DNA of 64,000 nucleotides, taken from Sulfurimonas hydrogeniphila (GTDB lineage Bacteria; Campylobacterota; Campylobacteria; Campylobacterales; Sulfurimonadaceae). Of this stretch, positions 19,365 through 27,786 are shown in pieces. How positions within the stretch are numbered: position 1 is the stretch's first letter; the number at the start of each line of letters is the position of its first letter. The notes beneath the pieces were generated by a model. That model was not told the DNA's origin and made no database searches. It was given only the letters and a program-made list of their open reading frames with translations. The translations under genes and the position numbers were made by a program. Location of the stretch: the NCBI RefSeq assembly GCF_009068765.1, contig NZ_CP035534.1, forward strand, positions 1,550,001-1,614,000. Direction: 5' to 3'.

Positions 19365-20117
19365 ATGGAAAAACAAAAAGTAATAATAGTCGAAGATGAT
19401 GAAATCACATCACTTAACTTAAATATGTCTTTACAAAAGCACGGATACAGTGTGGTGGCGATGTGTGATAATGCTCCTATGGCAAAAAGTAAAATAGCTA
19501 CACACAATCCGGATGTCATTATTATTGATATCTCTTTACAAGAAAGCAATGACGGAATCGAACTTGCAAAAACTATAAAAGAAAAATATGATATTCCTTT
19601 TATTTATCTCACTTCGTACAGTGATGATGACATTATTGCCCAGGCAAAACTTACTGAACCTTATGGATATATTGTAAAACCTTTTGACCCCGGATCTCTG
19701 CATGCAACTATTCAAATGGCTTTGTTCAAATACCAACAGGAAAATGAGAGAAAAGAGAATATCAATTCACTCAAAGTAGATAAACTGAATCTTGAAAAAT
19801 TACTCTATTCCAAGCGTTCACAAGACAAACCAATTGTTCCGTTCGGGGGTGGTGATTACCATCTTGACATCAGTATATGCGAAACCTTTTACAAAGGGAA
19901 AAAAATCAAGCTTACAAAAAAAGAAAATGCTTTTTTACGCCTTCTTGTTGCCCAACTTGGTTTGGTTGTATCATTTGAGCAGGCAATGAACTATGTCTGG
20001 GACGAGCACGGTGCTACAGAAAACAGCGTCAGAACACTGGTTTGGAGACTGCGGAATAAACTTGAAACAGACATTATAAAAAATGCCTCAGGAATTGGCT
20101 ATTATATAGAAGATTAA
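19365..20117 (+). CDS. OmpR-type response regulator
   Basis: A 250-residue regulator. The receiver domain (about 1-120) has the acidic pair in IIVEDDE, the phosphoacceptor Asp in VIIIDISL, and the Thr and Lys switch residues in YLTSYS and YIVKPFDP. A C-terminal winged helix (about 165-250) includes KLTKKENAFLRLL and the recognition region SVRTLVWRLRNKLE. Its stop overlaps the hybrid kinase stop (shared TTAA, convergent), so the two are candidate partners by proximity, although they are not co-transcribed. Confidence 0.93.
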   Translation: MEKQKVIIVEDDEITSLNLNMSLQKHGYSVVAMCDNAPMAKSKIATHNPDVIIIDISLQESNDGIELAKTIKEKYDIPFIYLTSYSDDDIIAQAKLTEPYGYIVKPFDPGSLHATIQMALFKYQQENERKENINSLKVDKLNLEKLLYSKRSQDKPIVPFGGGDYHLDISICETFYKGKKIKLTKKENAFLRLLVAQLGLVVSFEQAMNYVWDEHGATENSVRTLVWRLRNKLETDIIKNASGIGYYIED

Positions 20118-22408
20118 TTTATTTTAATGGATGCAATTTTTTCTTCTATTTCTTTCAGGGTTTGCTCATAATTATAGTCTGCATTTTCAAGTTTTGCCAT
20201 TCTTTCCATTTCAGTTGCATTTTTTTGTAAAATTTCAATTCTGAAATTTCCACTTGACCCTTTAATACTATGAGCCAGAAGTGCTGTTTTTTTATAATCT
20301 CTTGCAGCAACCGCTTTTGCCAAGTCACTCAGGGTCGTTTTCATTTTTTTGATAAAAAGTGTCAAAAGCATAATAAGTTCATCTTCATTCAACATCAACT
20401 CTTTCATCAGTTTCTTCGCATCCAACCCTGTAATCTTTTGGTTGTCAGCGGAAGATACATCTGTTTTATCTTCCTGTATAACACTGTAGGAATCCAGTTT
20501 CAGATATGCCATAAAAACACGTTCCAACTCTTTTAAAACCAGAGGCTTCCCTAAAAATGTGTCAAATCCGTTCAGTAAATCTCTCTCTTTACTCCCCTTT
20601 AACACATTGGCCGTCAGGGCAGAGATTGGCGTATGACTTAAACCGTTTTTTTCCTCGTATTCGATAATTTTAATGACGGCATCTGTTCCGTTCATAACAG
20701 GCATCTGTTCATCCATAAGAATCAAATCATATTTGTTTTTTTGATACAGTGCAACCGCTTCTTTTCCATTGTGAGCCAAATCAAATGTCAAGCCATATCT
20801 GTTGAGGACAATCTTCATTAATTCCTGGTTTGCCTCATTGTCCTCAGCAACCAGGATATGTCCCTTAAATCTATTGGATATTTTTTTATTATGAATTAAT
20901 GATAATTCAGGGTTGAGCAGCTCATTGAAATGTTTATGAATTTTTGAACAATACAGAGGAAAACTCATCGCTTTGATGTGCGCATAGTGTTCATATGTAT
21001 CATACTCTTTGCTCATAAGTGCTATATATTTTTTCCCAGAGTAGATAATCTCTTTTTGTATGTTTATGTCACATGTCTCATGTACAAATATACATATGTC
21101 AAACTCGCAGTCCAGCGTCTCTACAACACTGATGTTCATCGCAAAAATTTCAGCATACTTCAAAAAGGATTCATGTCGGAAATCCAAAACTTTGTCTTTT
21201 GCATAAAGTACCATTTTTAGTTTCTGAAAATCACTGATATCTTTAAATACCTGACACTCATCATTTTGCACTGCAACAGGAATATCCAGCCAAAAGGTAC
21301 TGCCCTCTCCCACCTGTGATTCTACATGAACACTTCCATTCATTAACTCTGCAAGCTGGTGTGATATACACAGACCCAGGCCCGTTCCCTCTTTGTTGTT
21401 GTTTTGGCTAAACTGTGCCTGTGTAAATGCTACAAATATACTTTCCATATCTTTTTCGTTTATGCCGACTCCGTTGTCTGTTACACTGATTTTCAGTTGG
21501 TTGTCATGACAGCTTGCTTCAACCTTTATCACACCGCCGTCGGGTGTAAATTTTATGGCATTACTTAAAAAATTTGAGACTATCTGTTGAATTCGAAGGA
21601 CATCGCCAAACAACTCTTTTGGAATACGAGGATCTATAAATGAAGTAATGGTAATATTTTTTGAATTTGCACTGGCTACAAAAAGCTCCATCGTATGGCT
21701 TAGCTCTTCATGCAGAGAAAAAATCTTTGGTTCAATCGTAAACTCACCGCTTCTCAGTTTTGAAAAGTCCAAAATATCATTGATAATACTCAGTAAGTTT
21801 TCGCCGCTGCTTAATATAATATCTAAATAATTTCTATGTTTATTGCTTATATCTTCATCCATCAAAAGGTTTACAAAGCCTAAAATAGCATTTAAAGGCG
21901 TGCGAATTTCATGAGACATATTGGAAAGAAAGTACTCTTTTGCCTGAGAAGCACGCAGTGCTTCCTGTCTTGCGTCAATAAGCTTTTGAAAAATACTGTC
22001 TGTATAATACTTTAAAATACCTTTAAAATTTTTATCAAAAATATACGAAATTTCTTCAAAGATCTCTTTTGAATTTATCTTCGCATCATAAGTGAACTCT
22101 ACCATAGAACGACGAAAATTACTGCATATCTCAAACAACTCGTCAGCACTGATTTCACGATGTTTCAAATAGGCCAAAAACTCCTGCATAACAGGACAGT
22201 CACCGATATCTCTCTCACCCGCGATTACACCCATAAAGTAGTCAAATACACCGCTGGCATATTTTTCTATAAATTCTTTTTCATCTATCTTATGTAAATG
22301 AAGGATCTCTTTTACAGAAGCATACGATATCCATTGCTGTAATATATCTGACTTTGAAGATACAAATACGCCTTTTACTGCTCTTAAATGGATGCTGCCT
22401 TCTTTCAT
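20114..22408 (-). CDS. Cytosolic hybrid sensor histidine kinase (HisKA-HATPase-REC-HPt)
   Basis: A 764-residue multistep phosphorelay kinase. The N-terminal about 145 residues are helical and could be a globin-coupled-like sensor, but I cannot assign them firmly. HisKA carries H166 in SNMSHEIRTPLNAILG; the ATPase has the N box (LSNAIKFTPDG) and GTGLGLCIS. A degenerate middle region is followed by a true receiver (ILVAEDNEANQ, phosphoacceptor in LILMDEQMPVMNG) and an HPt domain with LLAHSIKGSSGNF near 715. No membrane helix is seen, so input must be cytosolic or come through the membrane protein encoded 10 bases upstream, the pseudo-deformylase fusion, with which it forms an operon. Confidence 0.92.
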   Translation of the reverse strand: MKEGSIHLRAVKGVFVSSKSDILQQWISYASVKEILHLHKIDEKEFIEKYASGVFDYFMGVIAGERDIGDCPVMQEFLAYLKHREISADELFEICSNFRRSMVEFTYDAKINSKEIFEEISYIFDKNFKGILKYYTDSIFQKLIDARQEALRASQAKEYFLSNMSHEIRTPLNAILGFVNLLMDEDISNKHRNYLDIILSSGENLLSIINDILDFSKLRSGEFTIEPKIFSLHEELSHTMELFVASANSKNITITSFIDPRIPKELFGDVLRIQQIVSNFLSNAIKFTPDGGVIKVEASCHDNQLKISVTDNGVGINEKDMESIFVAFTQAQFSQNNNKEGTGLGLCISHQLAELMNGSVHVESQVGEGSTFWLDIPVAVQNDECQVFKDISDFQKLKMVLYAKDKVLDFRHESFLKYAEIFAMNISVVETLDCEFDICIFVHETCDINIQKEIIYSGKKYIALMSKEYDTYEHYAHIKAMSFPLYCSKIHKHFNELLNPELSLIHNKKISNRFKGHILVAEDNEANQELMKIVLNRYGLTFDLAHNGKEAVALYQKNKYDLILMDEQMPVMNGTDAVIKIIEYEEKNGLSHTPISALTANVLKGSKERDLLNGFDTFLGKPLVLKELERVFMAYLKLDSYSVIQEDKTDVSSADNQKITGLDAKKLMKELMLNEDELIMLLTLFIKKMKTTLSDLAKAVAARDYKKTALLAHSIKGSSGNFRIEILQKNATEMERMAKLENADYNYEQTLKEIEEKIASIKIN

Positions 22409-22418
22409 TGTTATACCA

Positions 22419-23237
22419 TTATCCTACATGTAACAAAAAGTATGACGCAACTGTAATGACAAACAGTTTCACCAAAGATATTGCAGTTGTTCCGACAATA
22501 TTGCCCAATTGGCAACTACTGCATGCGACATAAAGTTTTCCTTCATACTGAGCATAAAAAAAGTAAACTATGTTTAACCCAAGGACTCCGTATATCGTAT
22601 AAAGTTGATATGTCCATAAAGTCTGTAACGTCTGCTCCTTATCAATAAAGAAAGATGCTACAAGCGGAAGAAGCATAAAAAACATAACGACATGTATGAG
22701 TTTCAAAATTTTGTCTCTGAAAAAGACCGTAGGACAGTAATCGGCATTTGTAGTATTTATACCATTTTCTAAATTTTTTTCAAACTTCTCTTTTTCTTCT
22801 TTGGACATTTTTTGCACAAAAGTAGCGCCAAAGGTATAGTCTATTTTTCGCTGAATTCTTACAGAAAAATCTCCACTTGCCTGCAGTGACTTATCATTTC
22901 CGTTTCTGTCTTGATAAACAACGCTGATAGTTTCAAACCGTTGTATCTGTGCTGTTTTTCCAGGATAGTACAGTGTTGATTCTGTAGCCGTGACAGTACC
23001 CTTATGGTTTATCAACCGGGGGTTTATCATCTCTATCAGCTTCCCTTCATCATCTTTTACAATAATCAGGTTATAGTAACTCCCTATCTGATAAGCACTC
23101 AAAGCATCCAAATTATTTTCATTGATAGTATCTTTGAGATCTTCTATCAAGGCAAACAATTCATCATCAAATTTTCTTATGTCTACAGCGTATTCTATAC
23201 TCAGGGGCGTAGGATGCGTTATAATCTCTCTTACCAT
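22419..23237 (-). CDS. Catalytically dead peptide-deformylase homologue fused to a membrane domain
   Basis: Residues 1-145 follow the peptide deformylase fold: MVREIITHP, FDDELFALIEDL, then motif 1 as ALSAYQIG (Gln50 kept), motif 2 as ESTLYYPG instead of EGCLSxPG (metal-binding Cys lost), and motif 3 as QRKIDYTFG instead of QHEIDHLxG (both His ligands and the catalytic Glu lost). It therefore cannot bind the catalytic metal in the normal way. Residues 180-268 add three membrane helices, with CSSC at 239-242 between the second and third. The gene ends 10 bases before the hybrid kinase and is probably co-transcribed with it, suggesting a sensing or ligand-binding role. Automatic annotation would probably miscall it as deformylase. 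Confidence 0.8.
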   Translation of the reverse strand: MVREIITHPTPLSIEYAVDIRKFDDELFALIEDLKDTINENNLDALSAYQIGSYYNLIIVKDDEGKLIEMINPRLINHKGTVTATESTLYYPGKTAQIQRFETISVVYQDRNGNDKSLQASGDFSVRIQRKIDYTFGATFVQKMSKEEKEKFEKNLENGINTTNADYCPTVFFRDKILKLIHVVMFFMLLPLVASFFIDKEQTLQTLWTYQLYTIYGVLGLNIVYFFYAQYEGKLYVACSSCQLGNIVGTTAISLVKLFVITVASYFLLHVG

Positions 23238-23262
23238 TATTTTTTATACCTTATACACGAAA

Positions 23263-23293
23263 GAGTCTTGAATAAAATTTCAAGACTCTTCTT
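23263..23293 (-). terminator. Intrinsic terminator downstream of sqr and its small gene
   Basis: A perfect 12-bp stem AAGAGTCTTGAA / TTCAAGACTCTT with a short AT loop. It begins directly after the stop of the 58-residue gene on the minus strand, and is followed on that strand by a T-containing stretch. It separates the sqr transcript from the pseudo-deformylase/kinase operon. Confidence 0.7.
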
Positions 23294-23294
23294 G

Positions 23295-23471
23295 TTAATG
23301 ACTTTTACCTACAACTATAATCATTTTTATATTGATTATTATAAATCTGATAAACTGCCAGATTACACACGTACGCATTTTTCTAGCAAATGCCCCCGGT
23401 ATCATTGTTAATGTAAACTGATCATTCTTTTGAAAATTTACCTCTTCTTCAACATGTTTTACTTCGCTCAT
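23295..23471 (-). CDS. Small protein encoded directly downstream of sqr
   Basis: A 58-residue frame with an excellent ribosome binding site (GAGGAG, five bases before ATG). An acidic N-terminus (MSEVKHVEEEVNF) is followed by TMIPGAFARKMRTC and a hydrophobic, basic C-terminal half (WQFIRFIIINIKMIIVVG) that could associate with the membrane. It begins 15 bases after the sqr stop and ends at a terminator, so it is almost certainly co-transcribed with sqr. No family is recognised; a role in anchoring or regulating the quinone reductase is a guess from context. Confidence 0.65.
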   Translation of the reverse strand: MSEVKHVEEEVNFQKNDQFTLTMIPGAFARKMRTCVIWQFIRFIIINIKMIIVVGKSH

Positions 23472-23486
23472 AATATCTCCTCTTTT

Positions 23487-24956
23487 TTATTCTGGAATTA
23501 ATGTCCAACCTGGATTTAGTTTTGCTTTATAGATAAACAGATAGTGTAAAATATGTTTAATCCAGTGCCCAGCAAGACCTATTTCACCAAATGTATAGTC
23601 TGTATCACGCCCTGTTCCCGGATATTTTTCAAAATCAGGAACAACAGGATAGACTGTCATAGCAGCCGCAGTTCCGTCAAACAAACCTTTTCCGGCACTT
23701 GCAACACAGGCAGCACCCATTTCAGCCATTGACGCTTCATGCAGGTGGGCATTTTCGCCTTTTGTAATCATATCACAAACAGAGTGTGCAACCGCTTTTC
23801 CGATAATACCAGAAGGCATACCCGTTCTTGGAGGCGTCGGATTAATCGGTGTTCCGTTTGGTGATTTCATCGGTTTAGAGATAAGATGTGGCGGAGCAAA
23901 AGCAATACCTGCAGCAAACATATTTTTATAAGTAGGATTTTGGTATGTTCTTGGCCAGTCACTTGCTTTCCACTCTTCGTATGGCTTTGGCGTATAGTCC
24001 GCATCCACTTTCATGAAGCCGTTTGGAGCAAATACCGTATCAGTAATATCTTCACCGGCTTTGTTGTAGGCTTTTAAACCAACACCCGCAAAAGGAGGAA
24101 TAAGCATTGCAAAATCAAACTCTTCTTCACCAGTTGAACCGTCAAGCAGTTCATACTCAACTTTTCCGGCTTCTACTTTACTTGTATGTGCACCGATAAG
24201 CCAGTCAACATTTCTTTCGGCAAAAAGGGATTCTGCAAACAGTTTGGAAGAAACAACATAGCCGCCAACTTTCATATGCAGTCCGCCCATACCGAAGTCA
24301 CCTAAAAAAGATTCATTGGAAATCCATTTCATATCCGCCATGTCACGCACACCGGCTTTTCTTAATTCATGCTCAATATTGAAAATATACTCAAATGCAG
24401 CCCCCTGACATGTACACATTCCGTGTCCTGTTCCTATTAGGAATTTTTGACGGGTACCGCCTTTCATTTTTTCAATGGCTTCATTTAATTTTTCTGAAGC
24501 ATGGACTGCATGGTCAGCTGTACAGACAGAAACAGTATGCTCACCCAATTGACTACCTTCGCCTAAACCCGGAGTAGCTCCGAAATTCAGCTTTGGTCCT
24601 GTCGCATTGACAATATAATCATACTCTATATTTTCAGTCTGTCCTGCTTTGTCAGCACTTGTATACTCAATAGTCACAAAAGGTTTATCACTTGACTGCG
24701 AACCTTCCGGATTTAAAGAGAGCGCTTTTGCCTGACGATAATCAATACCGGCTTTTGCATAAACAGGCGCTAAATCAAATGTCACATCCTCTTTTTTCAT
24801 TTGGCCGACACCCACCCAGATGTTTGACGGAATCCAGTTCCACTTGGCATTTGGAGTGACAACAACAACTTCATGATCTGAGCCTAACCATTTTGCAGCG
24901 AATGTAGCTGTTGTATGACCAGCAACACCACCACCTAATACAACTAATCTTGCCAT
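23487..24956 (-). CDS. sqr: Sulfide:quinone oxidoreductase family flavoprotein
   Basis: A 489-residue FAD enzyme of the SQR family that oxidises sulfide to sulfur or polysulfide and passes electrons to the quinone pool at the membrane surface. The N-terminal dinucleotide fold reads LVVLGGGVAGHTTATFAA; a second nucleotide segment reads YDYIVNATGPK. Candidate redox cysteines occur in GMCTCQG (near residue 180) and in GAACVAS towards the C-terminus. The C-terminus (GLAGHWIKHILHYLFIYKAKLNPGW) is the amphipathic membrane-contact region seen in SQRs. The start ATG has GAGGAAA upstream. Several SQR types coexist in Sulfurimonas; I cannot assign the type from sequence alone. It is followed by a 58-residue small gene. 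Confidence 0.88.
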   Translation of the reverse strand: MARLVVLGGGVAGHTTATFAAKWLGSDHEVVVVTPNAKWNWIPSNIWVGVGQMKKEDVTFDLAPVYAKAGIDYRQAKALSLNPEGSQSSDKPFVTIEYTSADKAGQTENIEYDYIVNATGPKLNFGATPGLGEGSQLGEHTVSVCTADHAVHASEKLNEAIEKMKGGTRQKFLIGTGHGMCTCQGAAFEYIFNIEHELRKAGVRDMADMKWISNESFLGDFGMGGLHMKVGGYVVSSKLFAESLFAERNVDWLIGAHTSKVEAGKVEYELLDGSTGEEEFDFAMLIPPFAGVGLKAYNKAGEDITDTVFAPNGFMKVDADYTPKPYEEWKASDWPRTYQNPTYKNMFAAGIAFAPPHLISKPMKSPNGTPINPTPPRTGMPSGIIGKAVAHSVCDMITKGENAHLHEASMAEMGAACVASAGKGLFDGTAAAMTVYPVVPDFEKYPGTGRDTDYTFGEIGLAGHWIKHILHYLFIYKAKLNPGWTLIPE

Positions 24957-25075
24957 ATAATTTTCCTCTATAATTTAAGTTCTTGGTAACTTTATCAAAA
25001 TAATATCACAATGTTATCACATGATTTTCTTTCTTTTTTAGATAAATTTTAAAAGCAAAAGACACAACAGCCTGA

Positions 25076-25097
25076 AAATGCCTAAAACAGGGCATTT
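25076..25097 (-). terminator. Probable terminator of pepN
   Basis: Inverted repeat AAATGCC / GGCATTT with a nine-base loop, about 30 bases after the pepN stop on the minus strand and followed by TTTTC. The stem is short, so confidence is moderate. Confidence 0.5.
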
Positions 25098-25125
25098 GTA
25101 AAAACAGTAACTCCATAAATTAAGT

Positions 25126-27687
25126 TTATTTTAATATTTTATCAATAATTTCAAAACTGTTTTTTGAAAGCCCCTGTGTAGAAATTACACGCGAGAGTTC
25201 TTTTTTTATCAGTTCTTGATTATGTTTGTTCATTTTATCACAGACTTTAAAAGCACCGCAGAGCCCTGAAGCTATTTGCGGATTGATTTTATCTATTTCT
25301 ATGATTTTGTCAGCCAGGAATTTATACCCGCTTCCGTCTTTGGCATGAAAATGTTTATGGTTTCGCGCGAAAGAACCGACTAAAGAGCGGACAAGATTAG
25401 GTACTTTTTCATCATATACTTTATCTCTTTGTAATTTTTCAACACGTTCGAGCACATCATAACGGCTCGAAGATGCCAAAATTGCAAAATATTTGTTCAT
25501 GACGAGTGTTTCATCTTTATATCTGTTATAAAAATCCTGCAGTGCAACTTCAGCATACGATACATGTAAGTTTTCCAAAACATCCAAAGCAACAATACGG
25601 TCAGTCATCGTAAGTGATTCTTCATACTGCTTTTGTGCCAACTCTGCGACCTCACTATTTTTCAAAATAGAGAGAATTTTCAATGCTCTGTTTTTTATAG
25701 CTCGTTTTGCAATATGTTTTGCTTCTAAACTTCCTGATGCAGGCAGATGATTTTGTTTATAAATATCTAACAACTTCTCTTTGTATTTTTGCGCTATATG
25801 CAACAACAGTTGATCCTGTGCATCATATATCACGTCAAAATCTATCTCTTTTTGCAGTTGCATAATTGCCGAAACAGACGGCAGTTCCAAAAGCAGTGCT
25901 TTGTAAGACAAGTCGACATCCAAATCAAGCAAATGTCCATAGGCATCTACAAAATCATTATTGATTGCATTCGACTCTATAATTTCATTGATTGTCCGGA
26001 GTGCAAAATTCTGTGTTGCCTCATACTGCGTAAAACTGTTTGTATCATACTTCATTAAAAAGGCATAGTTGTTTTCTTCCTGTTCTACAATTATCGGTGC
26101 AGAAAAATCCCTGTTTATCGAAAGTACCGGTTTTTCTTTTAAATTATCAAATACAAAAGTTTCACTTTCTTTCGATATTATCAAAGTTTCTGCCAAAATC
26201 TCATTGCCATCTCTGTCTAAAAGCCCCATCTTTAAAGGGTAATAATAAGGCTTTTGTTTTTTTCCATCAACATCATCTGGAACTTTTTGTGTTAATACTA
26301 TGCTATATGTCCCGTTTTCAAACGACTCCTTTACATGTAAACGCGGTGTACCGCTTTGTTTGTACCATCTTTTAAAAAGTGCCAAATCAAAATCACCGCA
26401 TTGATACATCGCCCATAAAAAGTCATCAGTGGTAACCGCCTGTCCGTCAAAGGTTTCAAAATACAAATCCATTGCCTGTCTGTAGTTTTTCTCACCCAAA
26501 AGTGTATAAACCATGCGTATCACTTCTGCACCCTTTTCATAGACCGTAGCTGTATAAAAATTGTTCATAGATATATAAGACTCCGGCTGAATAGGATGGC
26601 GTGTCGGGGAAGCATCTTCGACAAACTGTCTTTCTCTGAGTGCTTTTACATCTTCAATGCGTTGCACCTGTACTGAATTCATATCTGCTGAAAAGCACTG
26701 GTCGCGAAAAACTGTCAGTCCTTCTTTGAGTGTGAGTTGAAACCAGTCTCTACATGTAATGCGGTTTCCTGTCCAGTTGTGAAAGTACTCATGCGCTATC
26801 ACAGACTCTATTCCCATAAAATTGGCATCAGTGGCTGTATCGGTATCTGCCAATACATAGGCGGAGTTAAAAATATTGAGTCCTTTGTTCTCCATTGCAC
26901 CCATGTTAAAACTGTCAACCGCTACAATATTGTATATATCCAAATCATAGGCACGCCCGTATTTCTCTTCATCCCATTTCATAGAGGCTTTAAGCGAGTG
27001 CATGGCATGATGACACTTCTGCTCATTTCCCAAATCGCAGTAAATATTCAATGCGACTTTATTGCCTTGTATTGTTGTAAATTCATCACTTATACTGCCA
27101 AGATGCCCTGCCACAAGCGCAAAAAGATACGAAGGTTTTGGATGCGGATCCTGCCAGGTTACCCCATGGCGTTCATTGAAATTATCATGACATTTAATTT
27201 TATTGCCGTTACTGAGTAAAACAGGATACTTCTTTTTGTCTGCAAAAATCGTCGTTGTAAACAGACTCATGATATCCGGACGGTCAAGGAAAGGTGTAAT
27301 ACTTCTAAATCCCTCAGGCTCATTCTGGGTACAAAAAATATCGCCTGATTTATACAGCCCTTCAAGTTCTGTATTGTCTTGCGGATATATTTTGTTTTTT
27401 ATTTTTAGCTCAAACGCATCAGGAACATTGAGAACAGTCAGGTGTTCCTCTTCGATAATATAACGGCTCTCCTGCAACTTTAAGGCGTTTAAAGAAAGCT
27501 CTAAAAGTTCCAGATTCACAGCATCAAGAGTTAAATCATTCACACTTGCATCTATTTTTTTTATCTGCATAGTATTTGTCACAAGTGTCTCTTTTTCAAA
27601 TAATTCAAACAACAAATCAACACTTTCAATTGCATAGGCGGGCTTTTTATAATCTTTTAGATATTTTGCTTTTACTTCTGTATTCAT
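25126..27687 (-). CDS. pepN: Aminopeptidase N (M1 family zinc peptidase)
   Basis: An 853-residue cytosolic M1 metallopeptidase that removes N-terminal residues from peptides. The substrate-binding motif GAMENKGLN precedes the zinc site H299-E-Y-F-H303 with the third ligand Glu322 in TLKEGL. The C-terminal half is the helical DUF3458-type domain usual for bacterial PepN (E. coli about 870 residues). The start at 27687 follows a modest ribosome binding site. It carries three TACATGTA palindromes (25561, 26332, 26751). It is divergent from the EAL gene with a 99-base gap. Confidence 0.96.
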   Translation of the reverse strand: MNTEVKAKYLKDYKKPAYAIESVDLLFELFEKETLVTNTMQIKKIDASVNDLTLDAVNLELLELSLNALKLQESRYIIEEEHLTVLNVPDAFELKIKNKIYPQDNTELEGLYKSGDIFCTQNEPEGFRSITPFLDRPDIMSLFTTTIFADKKKYPVLLSNGNKIKCHDNFNERHGVTWQDPHPKPSYLFALVAGHLGSISDEFTTIQGNKVALNIYCDLGNEQKCHHAMHSLKASMKWDEEKYGRAYDLDIYNIVAVDSFNMGAMENKGLNIFNSAYVLADTDTATDANFMGIESVIAHEYFHNWTGNRITCRDWFQLTLKEGLTVFRDQCFSADMNSVQVQRIEDVKALRERQFVEDASPTRHPIQPESYISMNNFYTATVYEKGAEVIRMVYTLLGEKNYRQAMDLYFETFDGQAVTTDDFLWAMYQCGDFDLALFKRWYKQSGTPRLHVKESFENGTYSIVLTQKVPDDVDGKKQKPYYYPLKMGLLDRDGNEILAETLIISKESETFVFDNLKEKPVLSINRDFSAPIIVEQEENNYAFLMKYDTNSFTQYEATQNFALRTINEIIESNAINNDFVDAYGHLLDLDVDLSYKALLLELPSVSAIMQLQKEIDFDVIYDAQDQLLLHIAQKYKEKLLDIYKQNHLPASGSLEAKHIAKRAIKNRALKILSILKNSEVAELAQKQYEESLTMTDRIVALDVLENLHVSYAEVALQDFYNRYKDETLVMNKYFAILASSSRYDVLERVEKLQRDKVYDEKVPNLVRSLVGSFARNHKHFHAKDGSGYKFLADKIIEIDKINPQIASGLCGAFKVCDKMNKHNQELIKKELSRVISTQGLSKNSFEIIDKILK

Positions 27688-27775
27688 TATTACTCTTTCA
27701 TTTTTAATACTGATATTTTACTTAAATTTTCCATGAAAATTCATTAATTTTAAAGTATAAGAAAGTTTTATACAA

Positions 27776-27781
27776 TATAAT
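27776..27781 (+). promoter_or_regulatory. Predicted -10 box abutting the start codon (possible leaderless mRNA)
   Basis: TATAAT ends five bases before the ATG at 27787, and there is no ribosome binding site between them. Transcription would be expected to begin at or next to the A of the start codon. Confidence 0.4.
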
Positions 27782-27786
27782 TCCAC

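Noticed and set aside
22419-22850. Functional peptide deformylase
   Set aside because: All metal ligands and the catalytic Glu are replaced, so this would be a misannotation.
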